A stretch of 64,000 bases of DNA from Burkholderia plantarii. GTDB lineage: Bacteria; Pseudomonadota; Gammaproteobacteria; Burkholderiales; Burkholderiaceae. The stretch's first letter is position 1. Every line of letters begins with the position of its first letter. Below the pieces are notes generated by a model, which was not told where the DNA came from, did no database searches, and worked only from the letters and a program-made list of their open reading frames with translations. The translations under genes and the position numbers were made by a program. Location: NCBI RefSeq assembly GCF_001411805.1, contig NZ_CP007212.1, forward strand, positions 2,976,001 to 3,040,000, read 5' to 3'. Shown piece by piece: positions 22,846 through 33,080 of the stretch.

Positions 22846-23940
22846 ATGCGTGCCCACCCTCCCCCCCGTCGCCTCCATTTCCTGCTGCCGTTCGCCCTGC
22901 CGTCCGCCGCCGACGCGGCCACCTCGCTGCGCGATCTGGCGAGCCCCGCGCTGGCCGCGCTGTTGGCCCGCGCGCGCCTCGTCGAGCGGATGCCGGGCGA
23001 GGATTTCCAGCGCACGCTGCCGCACGAGCGCTGGCTCGCGGCGCGCTTCGGCGCGATCGACGGCCACGCGGCCGACGAGGCGCCGCTCGCTCCCTACATG
23101 CTGCTCGCCGACGGCGGCACGCCCGGCGACACGCCGTGGGCCTGCGTGCAGCCGGTCCACGTGCAGATCGCGACCGACCATCTGGTGCTGATAGACCCGA
23201 CCTCGCTGGAACTGCCCGAGGCCGAGGCGGCGACGCTGCTCGCGATCGCGCGCCCGCTCGTCGAGGAACTCGGGGTACGGCTGCAGGCGCCGGACCCGCG
23301 CCGCTGGTATCTGTCGAGCGAGGCGCTCGCGGCGCTGGCCGGCGCCGCGCCGCTGCGCGCGAGCGGCCGCAACATCGAGATCTGGCTGCCGCATGAGGCG
23401 AAGACGGGCGAACGCTCGCGGCTCTGGATGAAACTGCAGAACGAGGTGCAGATGGCCTGGTTCGGACACCCCGTCAACGAGGCCCGCGAAGCGCGCGGCC
23501 AGTTCAGCGCGAACTCGATCTGGTTCCACGGGCAGGGCACGCTGCGGCCCGTCACGAGCCCGTTCGCGCGCGTGCTGTCGAGCGCCTGCGCGACGCGCGG
23601 GCTCGCGCTCGCGGCGCGCGTGCCGGCCGCCGCGCCGCCGGCCGCGTTCGGCGCGCTCGATGCGTCCGGCACCGCCGGCGACGACGAACGCGCCACGCTG
23701 ATCGAGCTCGACCCGCTCACCGTGCCGTTCATCCAGCAGGACTGGTACGGCTGGCGCGCGGCGCTCGACGCGCTCGAGCGCGACTGGTTCGCGCCCGCGC
23801 TCGACGCGCTGCGCACGGGCGAACTGCGCGAACTCTCGCTCACGCTCTGCGGCGACACCGGCTCGACCACGCTCGTCGTGACGCGCGGCGAGCTCCGCAA
23901 ATTCTGGCGGCGCCGCGCGCTCGCCTCCCTGTTCGAATAA
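22846..23940 (+). CDS. RpfE-type regulatory protein / phosphoglycerate mutase-like (unknown function)
   Basis: A 364-residue protein that matches the RpfE-type family of beta- and gamma-proteobacteria, often mislabelled as cofactor-independent phosphoglycerate mutase. No standard catalytic motif is visible. Conserved-looking segments include RPHIEIWLPH-like NIEIWLPHEAK, ALAEVQMAWF and WRRRALASLFE. Gene order supports the name: rpfE-recJ-prfB-lysS is also found in Xanthomonas. ATG 22846 follows TACAAT at 22830-22835 closely, so the mRNA may be nearly leaderless; ATG 22834 is an alternative. recJ follows after 9 bp, suggesting cotranscription. Actual role is unknown. Confidence 0.75.
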   Translation: MRAHPPPRRLHFLLPFALPSAADAATSLRDLASPALAALLARARLVERMPGEDFQRTLPHERWLAARFGAIDGHAADEAPLAPYMLLADGGTPGDTPWACVQPVHVQIATDHLVLIDPTSLELPEAEAATLLAIARPLVEELGVRLQAPDPRRWYLSSEALAALAGAAPLRASGRNIEIWLPHEAKTGERSRLWMKLQNEVQMAWFGHPVNEAREARGQFSANSIWFHGQGTLRPVTSPFARVLSSACATRGLALAARVPAAAPPAAFGALDASGTAGDDERATLIELDPLTVPFIQQDWYGWRAALDALERDWFAPALDALRTGELRELSLTLCGDTGSTTLVVTRGELRKFWRRRALASLFE

Positions 23941-23949
23941 CCACATCGC

Positions 23950-25644
23950 ATGACCCGAATCGTCACCCGCCGCGCCTCTCCCGCCGACGCCGAAGCGCTC
24001 GCGCGCCACGGCCTGCATCCCGTGCTCGCCCGCCTCTACGCGGCGCGCGGCGTCACCTGCCCCGAGGACATCGAGACCACGCTCGCGCGGCTCGTGCCGC
24101 CCGGCGGCCTGAAGGGTTGCGACGACGCCGCCGCGCTGCTGGCCGACGCGCTCGCCGCCGGCAAGCGGATGCTGGTGGTGGCCGACTACGACTGCGACGG
24201 CGCGACCGCCTGCGCGGTAGCGGTGCGCGGGCTGCGCATGCTCGGCGCGACGATCGACTATCTGGTGCCGAACCGCTTCGAGTACGGCTACGGCCTCACG
24301 CCCGAGATCGTCAAGCTCGCCGCGGCGCGCAAGCCCGAACTGCTGATCACGGTCGACAACGGCATCGCCAGCGTCGACGGCGTGGCCGCCGCCAACGCGC
24401 TCGGCATCGACGTGCTGGTGACCGACCACCACCTGCCCGGCAGCACGCTGCCGGCCGCACGCGCGATCGTCAACCCGAACCAGCCCGGCTGCACGTTCCC
24501 GAGCAAGCACATCGCCGGCGTCGGCGTGATGTTCTACGTGCTGCTCGCGCTGCGCGCCGAGCTGCGCCGCCGCAACGCGTTCGACGCCTCACGCCCCGAG
24601 CCGCGCCTCGACGGCCTGCTCGACCTGGTCGCGCTCGGCACCGTGGCCGACGTGGTGCGCCTCGACGGCAACAACCGCGTGCTGGTCGCGCAGGGCCTGC
24701 AGCGGATCCGCAACGGCCGCATGCAGCCCGGCATCGCCGCGCTGTTCCGCGCCGCCGCGCGCGAGGCGCGCACCGCCTCGGGGTTCGACCTCGGCTTCGG
24801 CCTCGGGCCGCGCCTGAACGCGGCGGGCCGGCTCTCGGACATGTCGCTCGGCATCGAATGCCTGACCACCGACGACGCCGGCCGCGCCTGGGATCTGGCG
24901 CAGCAACTCGACACCATGAACCGCGAGCGCCGCGAGATCGAGGCCGGCATGCAGCAGCAGGCGCTGGCCGACCTGGCCGGCGTCGATCCGGCCGAGGCGG
25001 CCACCATCACGCTGTTCAATCCCGACTGGCACCAGGGCGTGATCGGCATCGTAGCGGGTCGGCTCAAGGAGAAGTTCCACCGGCCGTCGTTCACGTTCGC
25101 GCACGCCGACGACAGCGGCGCGCGCGTGAAGGGCTCGGGCCGCTCGATCCCGGGCTTCCATCTGCGCGACGCGCTCGACCTCGTCTCGAAGCGCGAGCCG
25201 GACCTGCTCGTCACGTTCGGCGGCCACGCGATGGCGGCCGGCGTCACGCTCGAAACGCACAAGGTGCCGCGCTTCGCGGCCGCGTTCGAGGCGGTGGCGC
25301 GCGAATGGCTGTCCGCCGACGCGCTCGCGCGCGTGGTCGAAACCGACGGCGACCTCGAGGACGCCTATTTCACGCCGCAGTTCGTCGAGCTGATCGACGC
25401 GGCCGTCTGGGGGCAGGGCTTTCCGGCCCCGCTGTTCTCGGGCGAGTTCGAGGTCGCCTCGCAGGCGCTCGTCAAGGACAAGCACCTGAAGCTGCAGCTG
25501 ACGCGCGGCCGCCAGCGCTTCGGCGCGATCTGGTTCAACCACACCGAGCCGCTGCCGGCGCGCGCGACGGTCGCCTACCGGCTCTCGGCCGACACCTGGA
25601 ACGGCGTCACGCGCGTGCAGCTGATCGTCGAACACGCGGCCTGA
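23950..25644 (+). CDS. recJ: Single-stranded-DNA-specific exonuclease RecJ
   Basis: 5'-3' exonuclease for recombinational and mismatch repair. The 564-residue protein has the DHH-superfamily metal motifs DYDCDG (Asp79, Asp81, Asp83) and DHH (about 159-161) and the DHHA1 region with GSGRS. The C-terminal OB-type domain follows. Length is normal for the family. It starts 9 bp after the RpfE-type gene and is followed by 262 bp before prfB, where a new promoter is likely. Confidence 0.96.
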   Translation: MTRIVTRRASPADAEALARHGLHPVLARLYAARGVTCPEDIETTLARLVPPGGLKGCDDAAALLADALAAGKRMLVVADYDCDGATACAVAVRGLRMLGATIDYLVPNRFEYGYGLTPEIVKLAAARKPELLITVDNGIASVDGVAAANALGIDVLVTDHHLPGSTLPAARAIVNPNQPGCTFPSKHIAGVGVMFYVLLALRAELRRRNAFDASRPEPRLDGLLDLVALGTVADVVRLDGNNRVLVAQGLQRIRNGRMQPGIAALFRAAAREARTASGFDLGFGLGPRLNAAGRLSDMSLGIECLTTDDAGRAWDLAQQLDTMNRERREIEAGMQQQALADLAGVDPAEAATITLFNPDWHQGVIGIVAGRLKEKFHRPSFTFAHADDSGARVKGSGRSIPGFHLRDALDLVSKREPDLLVTFGGHAMAAGVTLETHKVPRFAAAFEAVAREWLSADALARVVETDGDLEDAYFTPQFVELIDAAVWGQGFPAPLFSGEFEVASQALVKDKHLKLQLTRGRQRFGAIWFNHTEPLPARATVAYRLSADTWNGVTRVQLIVEHAA

Positions 25645-25863
25645 GCAGACGCGAAAGAGGCGGGAGCGCCGGCGAAGCGCGGCGGGCGAAACGGCGCTTC
25701 GGCCGAGGGGACGATCCGCTCTCCCCACGCACGGGCTGGAACGCACGCGCCCGGCCCCGATAAGGGCCCGCCGCCGCTGTTCATACCCGATTTTCCACCA
25801 CGCCGGCACCGCCGCGCAGCGCGCCCGCCCGGTCGGGGGCACCGGCCGGGGCCCCCGATCGGC

Positions 25864-25869
25864 TATAAT
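25864..25869 (+). promoter_or_regulatory. Candidate prfB -10 box
   Basis: Perfect TATAAT 38 bases upstream of the prfB ATG, giving a leader of about 30 bases. The -35 zone lies in a GC-rich inverted repeat (TCGGGGGC at 25833-25840 with GCCCCCGA at 25851-25858) and has no good -35 match. Confidence 0.5.
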
Positions 25870-25906
25870 TTCGCCTTTTCACGAAGCCGGAAAAGCGATC
25901 AACACC

Positions 25907-27011
25907 ATGGAAGCGGAACGCCTCAACGCGATCGAAAGCTCTCTCTCGGACCTGCGCCGGCGCGCGGGCGAGCTACGGGGGTATCTTTGACTACGACGCC
26001 AAGTCCGCGCGTCTAGCCGAAGTCAACAAGGAACTCGAAGACCCGAACGTCTGGAACGATTCGAAGAACGCCCAGGCACTCGGCCGCGAGAAGAAATCGC
26101 TCGAAGGCGTCGTGCTGACGCTGAGCGCGCTCGACGACGATCTGCGCGACGCGCGCGATCTGTTCGACCTGGCGCGTGAAGAGAACGACGAGGACACGCT
26201 CGTCGCGAGCGAGAGCGATGCCGCCGCGCTGGAAAAGCGCGTGGCCGACATCGAGTTCCGCCGGATGTTCTCGAACCCGGCCGATCCGAACAACTGCTTC
26301 ATCGACATCCAGGCCGGCGCGGGCGGCACCGAGGCCTGCGACTGGGCGTCGATGCTGCTGCGCCAGTACCTGCGCTACTGCGAGCGCAAGGGCTTCAAGG
26401 CCGAGGTGCTCGAAGAATCCGACGGCGACGTGGCCGGCATCAAGAACGCGACGATCAAGGTCAGCGGCGACTACGCCTACGGCTTCCTGCGCACCGAGAC
26501 CGGCATCCACCGCCTCGTGCGCAAGTCGCCGTTCGACTCGTCGGGCGGCCGCCACACGTCGTTCTCGTCGGTGTTCGTCTATCCGGAGATCGACGATTCG
26601 ATCGAGGTGGAGGTGAACCCGGCCGACCTGCGCATCGACACCTATCGCGCCTCGGGCGCGGGCGGCCAGCACATCAACAAGACCGACTCGGCGGTGCGGA
26701 TCACGCACATGCCGACCGGCATCGTGGTGCAGTGCCAGAACGACCGCTCGCAGCACCGCAACCGCGCCGAAGCAATGGCAATGCTGAAGTCGCGCCTCTA
26801 CGAGGCCGAGATGCGCAAGCGCCAGGCCGAGCAGGACAAGCTCGAATCGAGCAAGACGGACGTGGGCTGGGGCCACCAGATCCGCTCCTACGTGCTCGAC
26901 CAGAGCCGCGTGAAAGATCTGCGCACCAACGTCGAAATGAGCAACACCAAAGCCGTGCTCGACGGCGATCTCGACGACTTCATCGGCGCGAGCCTGAAAC
27001 AGGGCGTCTGA
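25907..27011 (+). CDS. prfB: Peptide chain release factor 2 (programmed +1 frameshift)
   Basis: Release factor reading UGA and UAA. The first part (ATG 25907, 27 codons) ends at an in-frame TGA at 25988-25990; ribosomes must shift +1 there, after which the main frame runs from 25989 to 27011, making 367 residues. The protein has the GGQ motif ([17 protein letters not shown]) and the RF2 domain architecture. The stop-shift site carries the standard CTT-TGA-C context with a purine-rich Shine-Dalgarno-like CGGGGG just upstream. This self-regulates RF2 level: low RF2 promotes the shift. Annotation tools that ignore the shift would start at 26112. Confidence 0.97.
25976..25992 (+). promoter_or_regulatory. 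RF2 programmed +1 frameshift site
   Basis: The sequence CGGGGGTATCTTTGACT at 25976-25992 matches the bacterial RF2 recoding signal: SD-like GGGGG, the slippery CTT codon, then TGA and C. The frame after the T-skip continues as the RF2 reading frame. Confidence 0.95.
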
Positions 27012-27195
27012 GCGCGGGCGGCGCCGCGCGCCGCTCGATCCGCCAAGTCCGCCGCGGCGGCACCGCGCCTCGCGCGGGCGCCGCGGGCATCGAGCCGGCG
27101 CCGCGGGCGCGACCCGCGCGGCACGCGTGGCAACGGCCCGGGCCGCCACCCTCGTTGCCGGCCGCACCCGAGTTACCCATCGAATTCCGACCATC

Positions 27196-28722
27196 ATGAC
27201 CGAACCGACCCAACCGCAAGCCGCGCCCGCGACCGACGAAAACCAGATCATCGCCGAGCGCCGCGAGAAGCTGCGCGCGCTGCGCGAGCAAGGCATCGCG
27301 TACCCGAACGACTTCCAGCCCACGCATCACGCGGCCGACCTGCAGTCGACCTATGCGGATGCCGACAAGGACGCGCTCGAGGCGCAGGCACTCGAGGTCC
27401 GGCTCGCCGGCCGGATGATGCTCAAGCGCGTGATGGGCAAGGCGAGCTTCGCGACCGTGCAGGACGGCTCGGGCCAGATCCAGTTCTTCGTGACGCCGGC
27501 CGACGTCGGCGCCGAGACCTACGACGCGTTCAAGAAGTGGGATCTCGGCGACATCGTCGCCGCGCGCGGCGTGCTGTTCCGCACCAACAAGGGCGAGCTG
27601 TCGGTCAAGTGCAGCGAGCTGCGGCTGCTGTCGAAGGCGCTGCGTCCGCTGCCGGACAAGTTCCACGGCCTCGCCGATCAGGAGATGCGCTATCGCCAGC
27701 GCTACGTCGACCTGATCGTCACGCCCGAGACGCGCAACACGTTCCGCGCGCGCACCAAGGCGATCTCGTCGATCCGCAAGTTCATGAGCGACGCCGAGTT
27801 CATGGAAGTCGAGACACCGATGCTGCACCCGATCCCGGGCGGCGCGGCGGCCAAGCCGTTCGTCACGCACCACAACGCGCTCGACATGCAGATGTTCCTG
27901 CGCATCGCGCCGGAGCTGTACCTGAAGCGCCTGATCGTCGGCGGCTTCGAGCGCGTGTTCGAGATCAACCGGAATTTCCGTAACGAGGGCGTCTCGCCGC
28001 GCCACAATCCGGAATTCACGATGATGGAGTTCTACGCCGCGTACACCGACTACCGCTGGCTGATGGACTTCACCGAACAGCTGATCCGCCAGGCCGCGAT
28101 CGACGCGCTCGGCACCGCGACGATCCAGTACCAGGGTCGCGAGCTCGACCTCGCCAAGCCGTTCCACCGCCTCACGATCACGCAGGCAATCCAGAAGCAC
28201 GCGCCCGACTACAGCGACGCGCAGCTCGCCGATCCGGCGTTCCTGCGCACCGAGTTGAAGCGCTTCGGCGTGGACGTGAACCAGCCCGCGTTCCTGAACG
28301 CCGGCCTCGGTGCGCTGCAGCTCGCGCTGTTCGAGGAGACCGCCGAGTCGCAGCTGTGGGAGCCGACCTACATCATCGACTACCCGGTCGAGGTGTCGCC
28401 GCTCGCGCGCGCCTCCGACACCGTGCCCGGCATCACCGAGCGCTTCGAGCTGTTCATGACGGGCCGCGAGATCGCCAACGGCTTCTCGGAGCTCAACGAT
28501 CCGGAAGACCAGGCCGCGCGCTTCAGGAAGCAGGTCGAGCAGAAGGACGCCGGCGACGAGGAAGCGATGTTCTTCGACGCCGACTACATCCGCGCGCTCG
28601 AATACGGCATGCCCCCGACGGGCGGCTGCGGGATCGGCATCGACCGCCTCGTGATGCTGCTGACCGACAGCCCGACCATCCGCGACGTGCTGCTGTTCCC
28701 GCACCTGCGCCGCGAGGACTGA
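27196..28722 (+). CDS. lysS: Lysine--tRNA ligase (class II)
   Basis: Class II aminoacyl-tRNA synthetase. The 508-residue product has the N-terminal OB-fold anticodon-binding domain, then motif 1 (FMEVETPML), motif 2 ([20 protein letters not shown]) and motif 3 ([14 protein letters not shown]). The frame is open upstream to 27127, but ATG 27196 (MTEPTQPQ) gives the usual length. prfB precedes it by 184 bp, the same order as in many proteobacteria. A terminator follows at 28770-28797. Confidence 0.97.
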   Translation: MTEPTQPQAAPATDENQIIAERREKLRALREQGIAYPNDFQPTHHAADLQSTYADADKDALEAQALEVRLAGRMMLKRVMGKASFATVQDGSGQIQFFVTPADVGAETYDAFKKWDLGDIVAARGVLFRTNKGELSVKCSELRLLSKALRPLPDKFHGLADQEMRYRQRYVDLIVTPETRNTFRARTKAISSIRKFMSDAEFMEVETPMLHPIPGGAAAKPFVTHHNALDMQMFLRIAPELYLKRLIVGGFERVFEINRNFRNEGVSPRHNPEFTMMEFYAAYTDYRWLMDFTEQLIRQAAIDALGTATIQYQGRELDLAKPFHRLTITQAIQKHAPDYSDAQLADPAFLRTELKRFGVDVNQPAFLNAGLGALQLALFEETAESQLWEPTYIIDYPVEVSPLARASDTVPGITERFELFMTGREIANGFSELNDPEDQAARFRKQVEQKDAGDEEAMFFDADYIRALEYGMPPTGGCGIGIDRLVMLLTDSPTIRDVLLFPHLRRED

Positions 28723-29035
28723 TGCCCGAATGCCGTGTGGTTCGCGCGGCTCATCCATTCGCGCGAACGGCCCGGCGGGTTCGGCCGCCGGGCTTTTGCC
28801 GGCGGCCCGTCCGACAGCTTTGTAACGGCGCGTAAAATCTCCCGCTGCCGGGGCACGGGAGTTGCGGTGGCACCCTCCGCGCCAAGCCGGCCTCGCCGCC
28901 CTCCTCCCGCGTTCCCACCCCGTTTGCGCCGCTCCGGGGCGCGTCAATCGTTACAACTTGATACCGCGCCCTCCGCCCGGTTGATCGACACTTCCCAATA
29001 GAAAAAACGCACATCGAGTGCGCAGGAGAGTCGAC
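28723..29035. other. Gene-free stretch after lysS with terminator and leader
   Basis: 313 bp. It contains the lysS terminator at 28770-28797, then GC-rich sequence, and ends with the Shine-Dalgarno AGGAGAG before the glycine-zipper gene. No gene seen. Confidence 0.6.
28770..28797 (+). terminator. Intrinsic terminator of lysS
   Basis: Nine-base perfect stem (GCCCGGCGG, 28770-28778, with CCGCCGGGC, 28785-28793) with a 6-base loop and TTTT. Only four T residues, so moderately strong. Confidence 0.8.
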
Positions 29036-29743
29036 ATGGACAGCCCGGACAACGCTACGAATTCCACCGCATCCGCGCCGCGCAAGCGCCTTCATCCGCT
29101 CGTGGCCACGGCCGCCGGCGCCGTGATCGTCGCGAGCCTCGCGGCCACCGCCGCGATCACCGGAGTATTGCCGAAGGCTGGCGGCACCCCGGCCGCCGAC
29201 ACGCCGCCCGCCACCGTCGATACGGCCGCGCCGGCCAACGGCACGGCGAGCCCGGCAACGTTGCAGGCGCAACAGCCGCAGCAGCCGGCCCCGATGCAGG
29301 CCGCCGCGCCTGCGCCCGTCATCGCCCGCGCGCCGACGCAAAGCGCGCCGCCCGCCACGCCGCAACCGCCGCAATACGCGCAGCAGCCGGCCGAGCCGCA
29401 AGCCTCGGTCTGCCATACCTGCGGCACCGTGGTGGCCATCACCGAGACGCGCACCGAGGGCCATGGCACCGGGCTCGGCGCGGTCGGCGGCGCGGCCGCG
29501 GGCGGGCTGGTCGGCAACCAGTTCGGGCGCGGCGGCGGCCGTACCGCGATGACGATCATCGGCGCGCTCGGCGGCGGCCTCGCCGGCAACTCCGTCGAGA
29601 AGCATCTGCGCAGCGAAACCGACTATCACGTGCGCGTGCGCATGGAGAACGGCGCGACCCGCACGTTCACCTATCGCAACCCGCCGCCGTTCGGCCAGGG
29701 CCAGCGCGTTCACATCGAGCGCGGCACGCTGGTGGCGGGCTGA
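29036..29743 (+). CDS. Glycine-zipper 2TM-domain membrane protein
   Basis: A 235-residue envelope protein. It has a short charged N-terminus (APRKRLHP), a transmembrane segment (about 21-42), a long Pro/Gln/Ala-rich linker, then a CHTCG motif, and a glycine-zipper 2TM domain (GLGAVGGAAAGGLVGNQFG, GALGGGLAGNSVEKH). The C-terminal beta-rich region (YHVRVRMENGATRTFTY) resembles the SlyB/17-kDa surface-antigen group. Function is unknown for such domains. ATG 29036 is supported by AGGAGAG upstream. It ends at a bidirectional terminator with iscX. Confidence 0.82.
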   Translation: MDSPDNATNSTASAPRKRLHPLVATAAGAVIVASLAATAAITGVLPKAGGTPAADTPPATVDTAAPANGTASPATLQAQQPQQPAPMQAAAPAPVIARAPTQSAPPATPQPPQYAQQPAEPQASVCHTCGTVVAITETRTEGHGTGLGAVGGAAAGGLVGNQFGRGGGRTAMTIIGALGGGLAGNSVEKHLRSETDYHVRVRMENGATRTFTYRNPPPFGQGQRVHIERGTLVAG

Positions 29744-29776
29744 CACCGTCGCGGCAACACCGGAAGCCAAAACGAA

Positions 29777-29810
29777 ACGCCTCGCGATCACCGGATCGCG
29801 AGGCGTTTTT
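29777..29810. terminator. Bidirectional terminator between the glycine-zipper gene and iscX
   Basis: A 13-base perfect stem (29777-29789 ACGCCTCGCGATC with 29794-29806) and 4-base loop, with T-run 29806-29810 on the plus strand. It serves the convergent plus-strand gene and the isc operon end. Confidence 0.85.
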
Positions 29811-29864
29811 GCATGGGAAGGCGATGGCGCGGGACGCCCGGGCGGGCCTCGCGGCAAATCGGGA

Positions 29865-30071
29865 TCAGGCGTCGTCGTAGTCGGCCTCGTCGATCCAGAG
29901 CAACTGGATCGCCTCCAGGATCTTCTCGCCCGACCGGTCCGGCGCGTCGTCGAAACCGTCGAGTCCGAGCACCCATTGATGGAGGTCCGTGAAGCGGATC
30001 GTCCTCGGATCCACGTCGGGATACTTGTCGGCGAGCGCAATCGCGATCTCGCGCGAATCGGTCCATTTCAT
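29865..30071 (-). CDS. iscX: Fe-S assembly protein IscX
   Basis: A 68-residue acidic protein, the last gene of the isc operon; it binds IscS and iron and modulates cluster assembly. The sequence [22 protein letters not shown] and [11 protein letters not shown] is typical of YfhJ/IscX. The correct start is the ATG at 30071, 26 bases after the fdx stop; longer frames upstream overlap fdx. Confidence 0.94.
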   Translation of the reverse strand: MKWTDSREIAIALADKYPDVDPRTIRFTDLHQWVLGLDGFDDAPDRSGEKILEAIQLLWIDEADYDDA

Positions 30072-30097
30072 CGTCGCACCTCGTGACGGGTTGGGGA

Positions 30098-30439
30098 TCA
30101 GTGGTTTTCTTTCGCGTGGTTGATCGTGTACTTCGGAATCTCGACGACGAGGTCCGAATCGTCCTTCACGATCGCCTGGCACGACAGGCGCGACTGCGGC
30201 TCGAGCCCCCAGGCGCGATCGAGCAGATCGTCCTCGTCGTCGTCGGACGGATCGAGCGAGTTGAAGCCTTCGCGCACGATCACGTGGCAGGTCGTGCAGG
30301 CGCACGACTTTTCGCACGCATGTTCGATCTCGATGCCGTTGTCGAGCAGGTTGTCGCAGATGCTCTTGCCAGGCGTCGCGTCGATCACCGCGCCGTCCGG
30401 ACAGAGTTCCACGTGGGGCAGCACTACGAGTTGAGGCAT
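30098..30439 (-). CDS. fdx: 2Fe-2S ferredoxin, Isc type
   Basis: A 113-residue adrenodoxin-type ferredoxin supplying electrons to iron-sulphur assembly. Ligand cysteines Cys42, Cys48, Cys51 and Cys87 occur in [11 protein letters not shown] and SRLSCQA; Cys46 is extra, as in the E. coli protein. Start ATG 30439; an ATG further upstream in the same frame is non-conserved. It lies between hscA and iscX, the standard order. Confidence 0.95.
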   Translation of the reverse strand: MPQLVVLPHVELCPDGAVIDATPGKSICDNLLDNGIEIEHACEKSCACTTCHVIVREGFNSLDPSDDDEDDLLDRAWGLEPQSRLSCQAIVKDDSDLVVEIPKYTINHAKENH

Positions 30440-30506
30440 GTTGGTTCCGTGATTCATCGATGGCGCACCGCGCCACATCGCATCGCGCCCGCGCGCGATG
30501 CCGGTT

Positions 30507-32375
30507 TCAGATTTCGTCGAGCTTGCGCCCCGCGAGCGCGCGCCGGATGTTCTTGTTCATGCGCCGCGCCGCGAACTCGTCGGTGCCCTCGGCGAGTGCC
30601 TTGGTGGCCGCCTCGATCGCGTCGGCGTCGTCGCCGCCCGCGAGCGCGCGCACCTTCACGATCAGCGCGTCCACCACCGCGCGTTCCTCCGCGTCGAGCA
30701 GGTCCGCATCGATCGCAAGCGCCGCGTCGGTCGCTTCGACAATACGCTGCGCCTCGACCTGCGCTTCGCGCAGCGCGCGTGCGCGCATGTCGACCTCGGC
30801 GGTCTTGAAGCTGTCCTCGAGCATCTTCGCGATGTCGTCATCGGCGAGGCCGTAGGACGGCTTCACCACCACCGACGCCTCGACGCCCGAATGCTGCTCG
30901 CGCGCGAACACCGACAGCAGCCCGTCCGCGTCCACCTGATAGGTCACGCGAATCCGCGCCGCGCCGGCCGACATCGGCGGGATGCCGCGCAGCTCGAAGC
31001 GCGCGAGCGAACGGCAGTCGGCCACCAGTTCGCGCTCACCCTGCACGACATGGATTGCCATCGCGGTCTGGCCGTCCTTGAAGGTCGTGAATTCCTGCGC
31101 GCGCGCGACCGGGATCGTCGAGTTGCGCGGGATGATCTTCTCGACCAGGCCGCCCATGGTTTCGACGCCGAGCGACAGCGGGATCACGTCGAGCAGCAGC
31201 CAGTCGTCGCCGTTCGCGCGGTTGCCGGCCAGCAGGTCGGCCTGCACCGCCGCGCCAAGCGCGACGACCTGGTCCGGATCGAGATTGACGAGCGGCGGCT
31301 GGCCGAAGAAACGCTCGACCGCCGCGCGGATCACCGGCATGCGCGTCGCGCCGCCCACCAGCACCACGCCCTTGATATCGGCCGTGGTCACCTGCGCGTC
31401 GCGCAGCGCCTTGCGCGTCGGCGCCAGCGTGCGCGCCACCAGCGGCTGGACAAGCTCGGCAAACGCCTCGGCCGTGAGGGTCTGCGCGATCGCCACGCCG
31501 TTCGACAGCGTCAGTTCGAATGCCACCTGCGGTTGATCGGTGAGCGCTTCCTTGACCGTGCGCGCGCGGTCGAGCAGCGCGCGCACGTCCTCGGCCGACA
31601 GCGCGGGCGCCTCGATGCCGGCTGTCGCGAGCACCTGCGCGAACAGCGCGTGATCGAAGTCGTCGCCGCCGAGCGCCGAATCGCCGCCCGCCGCGAGCAC
31701 CTCGAACACGCCCTTGGTCAGCTTCAGGATCGACAGGTCGAAGGTGCCGCCGCCGAGATCGTAGACGGCGTAGAGCCCTTCCGCGCCGTTGTCGAGGCCA
31801 TAGGCGATCGCGGCCGCGGTCGGCTCGTTCAGCAGGCGCAGCACGTTCAGGCCGGCGAGCCGCGCGGCGTCCTTGGTCGCCTGGCGCTGCGCGTCGTCGA
31901 AATAGGCCGGCACGGTGATCACCGCGCCGACCAGATCGTCGCCGAGCGTGTCCTCTGCGCGCTGGCGCAGCGTCGCGAGGATCTCGGCCGACACCTCGAC
32001 CGGGCTCTTCACGCCGTCGACGGTGCGGATCTGCACCATGCCGGGCGCGTCGACGAAGTCGTAGGGCGCATTCGCCGCGTGTTCGACCTCGGCCTTGCCG
32101 CGGCCCATGAAGCGCTTGACCGACACGATCGTGTTGCGCGGGTCGCTGGCCGCCGCGTCCTTGGCGGCGTGGCCGATCCGGCGGCCGCCCTTCTCGAGGT
32201 AGCGGACCACGGACGGCAGCAGCGCGCGGCCTTCGTCGTCGGGCAGCACTTCGGGCACGCTGTTGCGCACCGACGCGACGAGCGAATTCGTCGTGCCGAG
32301 ATCGATGCCGACGGCGAGGCGCCGCTGATGCGGCGCGGGCGCCATGCCGGGTTCGGAGATTTGCAGTAAAGCCAT
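30507..32375 (-). CDS. hscA: Fe-S assembly chaperone HscA (Hsp70)
   Basis: A 622-residue specialised Hsp70 that releases clusters from IscU. The ATPase domain starts [16 protein letters not shown], with [23 protein letters not shown]; a substrate-binding domain follows. ATG 32375 ([10 protein letters not shown]) is chosen over a longer upstream frame because it gives the usual length and N-terminus. hscB precedes it by 71 bp. Confidence 0.95.
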   Translation of the reverse strand: MALLQISEPGMAPAPHQRRLAVGIDLGTTNSLVASVRNSVPEVLPDDEGRALLPSVVRYLEKGGRRIGHAAKDAAASDPRNTIVSVKRFMGRGKAEVEHAANAPYDFVDAPGMVQIRTVDGVKSPVEVSAEILATLRQRAEDTLGDDLVGAVITVPAYFDDAQRQATKDAARLAGLNVLRLLNEPTAAAIAYGLDNGAEGLYAVYDLGGGTFDLSILKLTKGVFEVLAAGGDSALGGDDFDHALFAQVLATAGIEAPALSAEDVRALLDRARTVKEALTDQPQVAFELTLSNGVAIAQTLTAEAFAELVQPLVARTLAPTRKALRDAQVTTADIKGVVLVGGATRMPVIRAAVERFFGQPPLVNLDPDQVVALGAAVQADLLAGNRANGDDWLLLDVIPLSLGVETMGGLVEKIIPRNSTIPVARAQEFTTFKDGQTAMAIHVVQGERELVADCRSLARFELRGIPPMSAGAARIRVTYQVDADGLLSVFAREQHSGVEASVVVKPSYGLADDDIAKMLEDSFKTAEVDMRARALREAQVEAQRIVEATDAALAIDADLLDAEERAVVDALIVKVRALAGGDDADAIEAATKALAEGTDEFAARRMNKNIRRALAGRKLDEI

Positions 32376-32446
32376 CGGTATCTTCGGTGAGGGGCCTGCG
32401 GCCCCGCTTGCATCGCGCGCCGTGTGCGGGACACGGCGAAGCGCGG

Positions 32447-32974
32447 TTAATCTTCGAGACGTTCGATCTGCGTGGCCACTTCGGCGGCCACGCGCTCGAT
32501 GAACATCAGCTGCCGCACGGCCTCGGCCGCGCCCTGATCCGAACCGCTGTCGAGCAGCGCCGCGAGCTTGTCGAGACGCGCGCGCTTCTCGTCGCGCAGT
32601 TCGGCGAGCAGCGCGTCGAGCGCCGGCACATTCTTCGCGCCTGCCGCATCCTCGATCGCCTCGCGCCATTCCATCTGCTGCATCAGGAACGCCGGTTCCA
32701 TCGCGGTGTTGTTTTCCGCGCCGACGTCCACGCCGCGCAGCGACAACAGATAGATCGCGCGCTTGAGCGGATCACGCAGCGTCTGGTACGCCTCGTTGGC
32801 GCGCGTCGCCCACTGCATCGCGATGCGCTTCTGCGCGTCGCCGGCCGCGGCGAAGCGGTCCGGATGCACTTGCGACTGCACGGCGCGATAGGCCGTGTCG
32901 AGCGCGCCGGCATCGAGCGCGAACCGCGTCGGCAGATGAAAGAGTTCGAAATAGCTGTCTTTCAGCGAATTCAT
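32447..32974 (-). CDS. hscB: Fe-S assembly co-chaperone HscB
   Basis: A 175-residue J-domain protein that delivers IscU to HscA. The J domain is at the N-terminus ([15 protein letters not shown]) with the HPD motif ([10 protein letters not shown]); the C-terminal three-helix domain binds IscU. Start ATG 32974 ([10 protein letters not shown]). It is 106 bp downstream of iscA. Confidence 0.94.
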   Translation of the reverse strand: MNSLKDSYFELFHLPTRFALDAGALDTAYRAVQSQVHPDRFAAAGDAQKRIAMQWATRANEAYQTLRDPLKRAIYLLSLRGVDVGAENNTAMEPAFLMQQMEWREAIEDAAGAKNVPALDALLAELRDEKRARLDKLAALLDSGSDQGAAEAVRQLMFIERVAAEVATQIERLED

Positions 32975-33080
32975 CGCGTGGCGTCCAATCAAGGGCAGGA
33001 GGGAATGCACGGGCGCGGCGCGTGCCGCACAAGAAAAAGGCGGCCAGTGCCGCCTGTCGCCCGCATCGCGCGGTTCGCCC

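Noticed and set aside
20942..23191. A 749-codon plus-strand open frame
   Set aside because: Antisense to lolD and lolC, then overlaps the RpfE-type gene in another frame.
22702..24510. A 602-codon minus-strand open frame
   Set aside because: Antisense to the RpfE-type and recJ genes.
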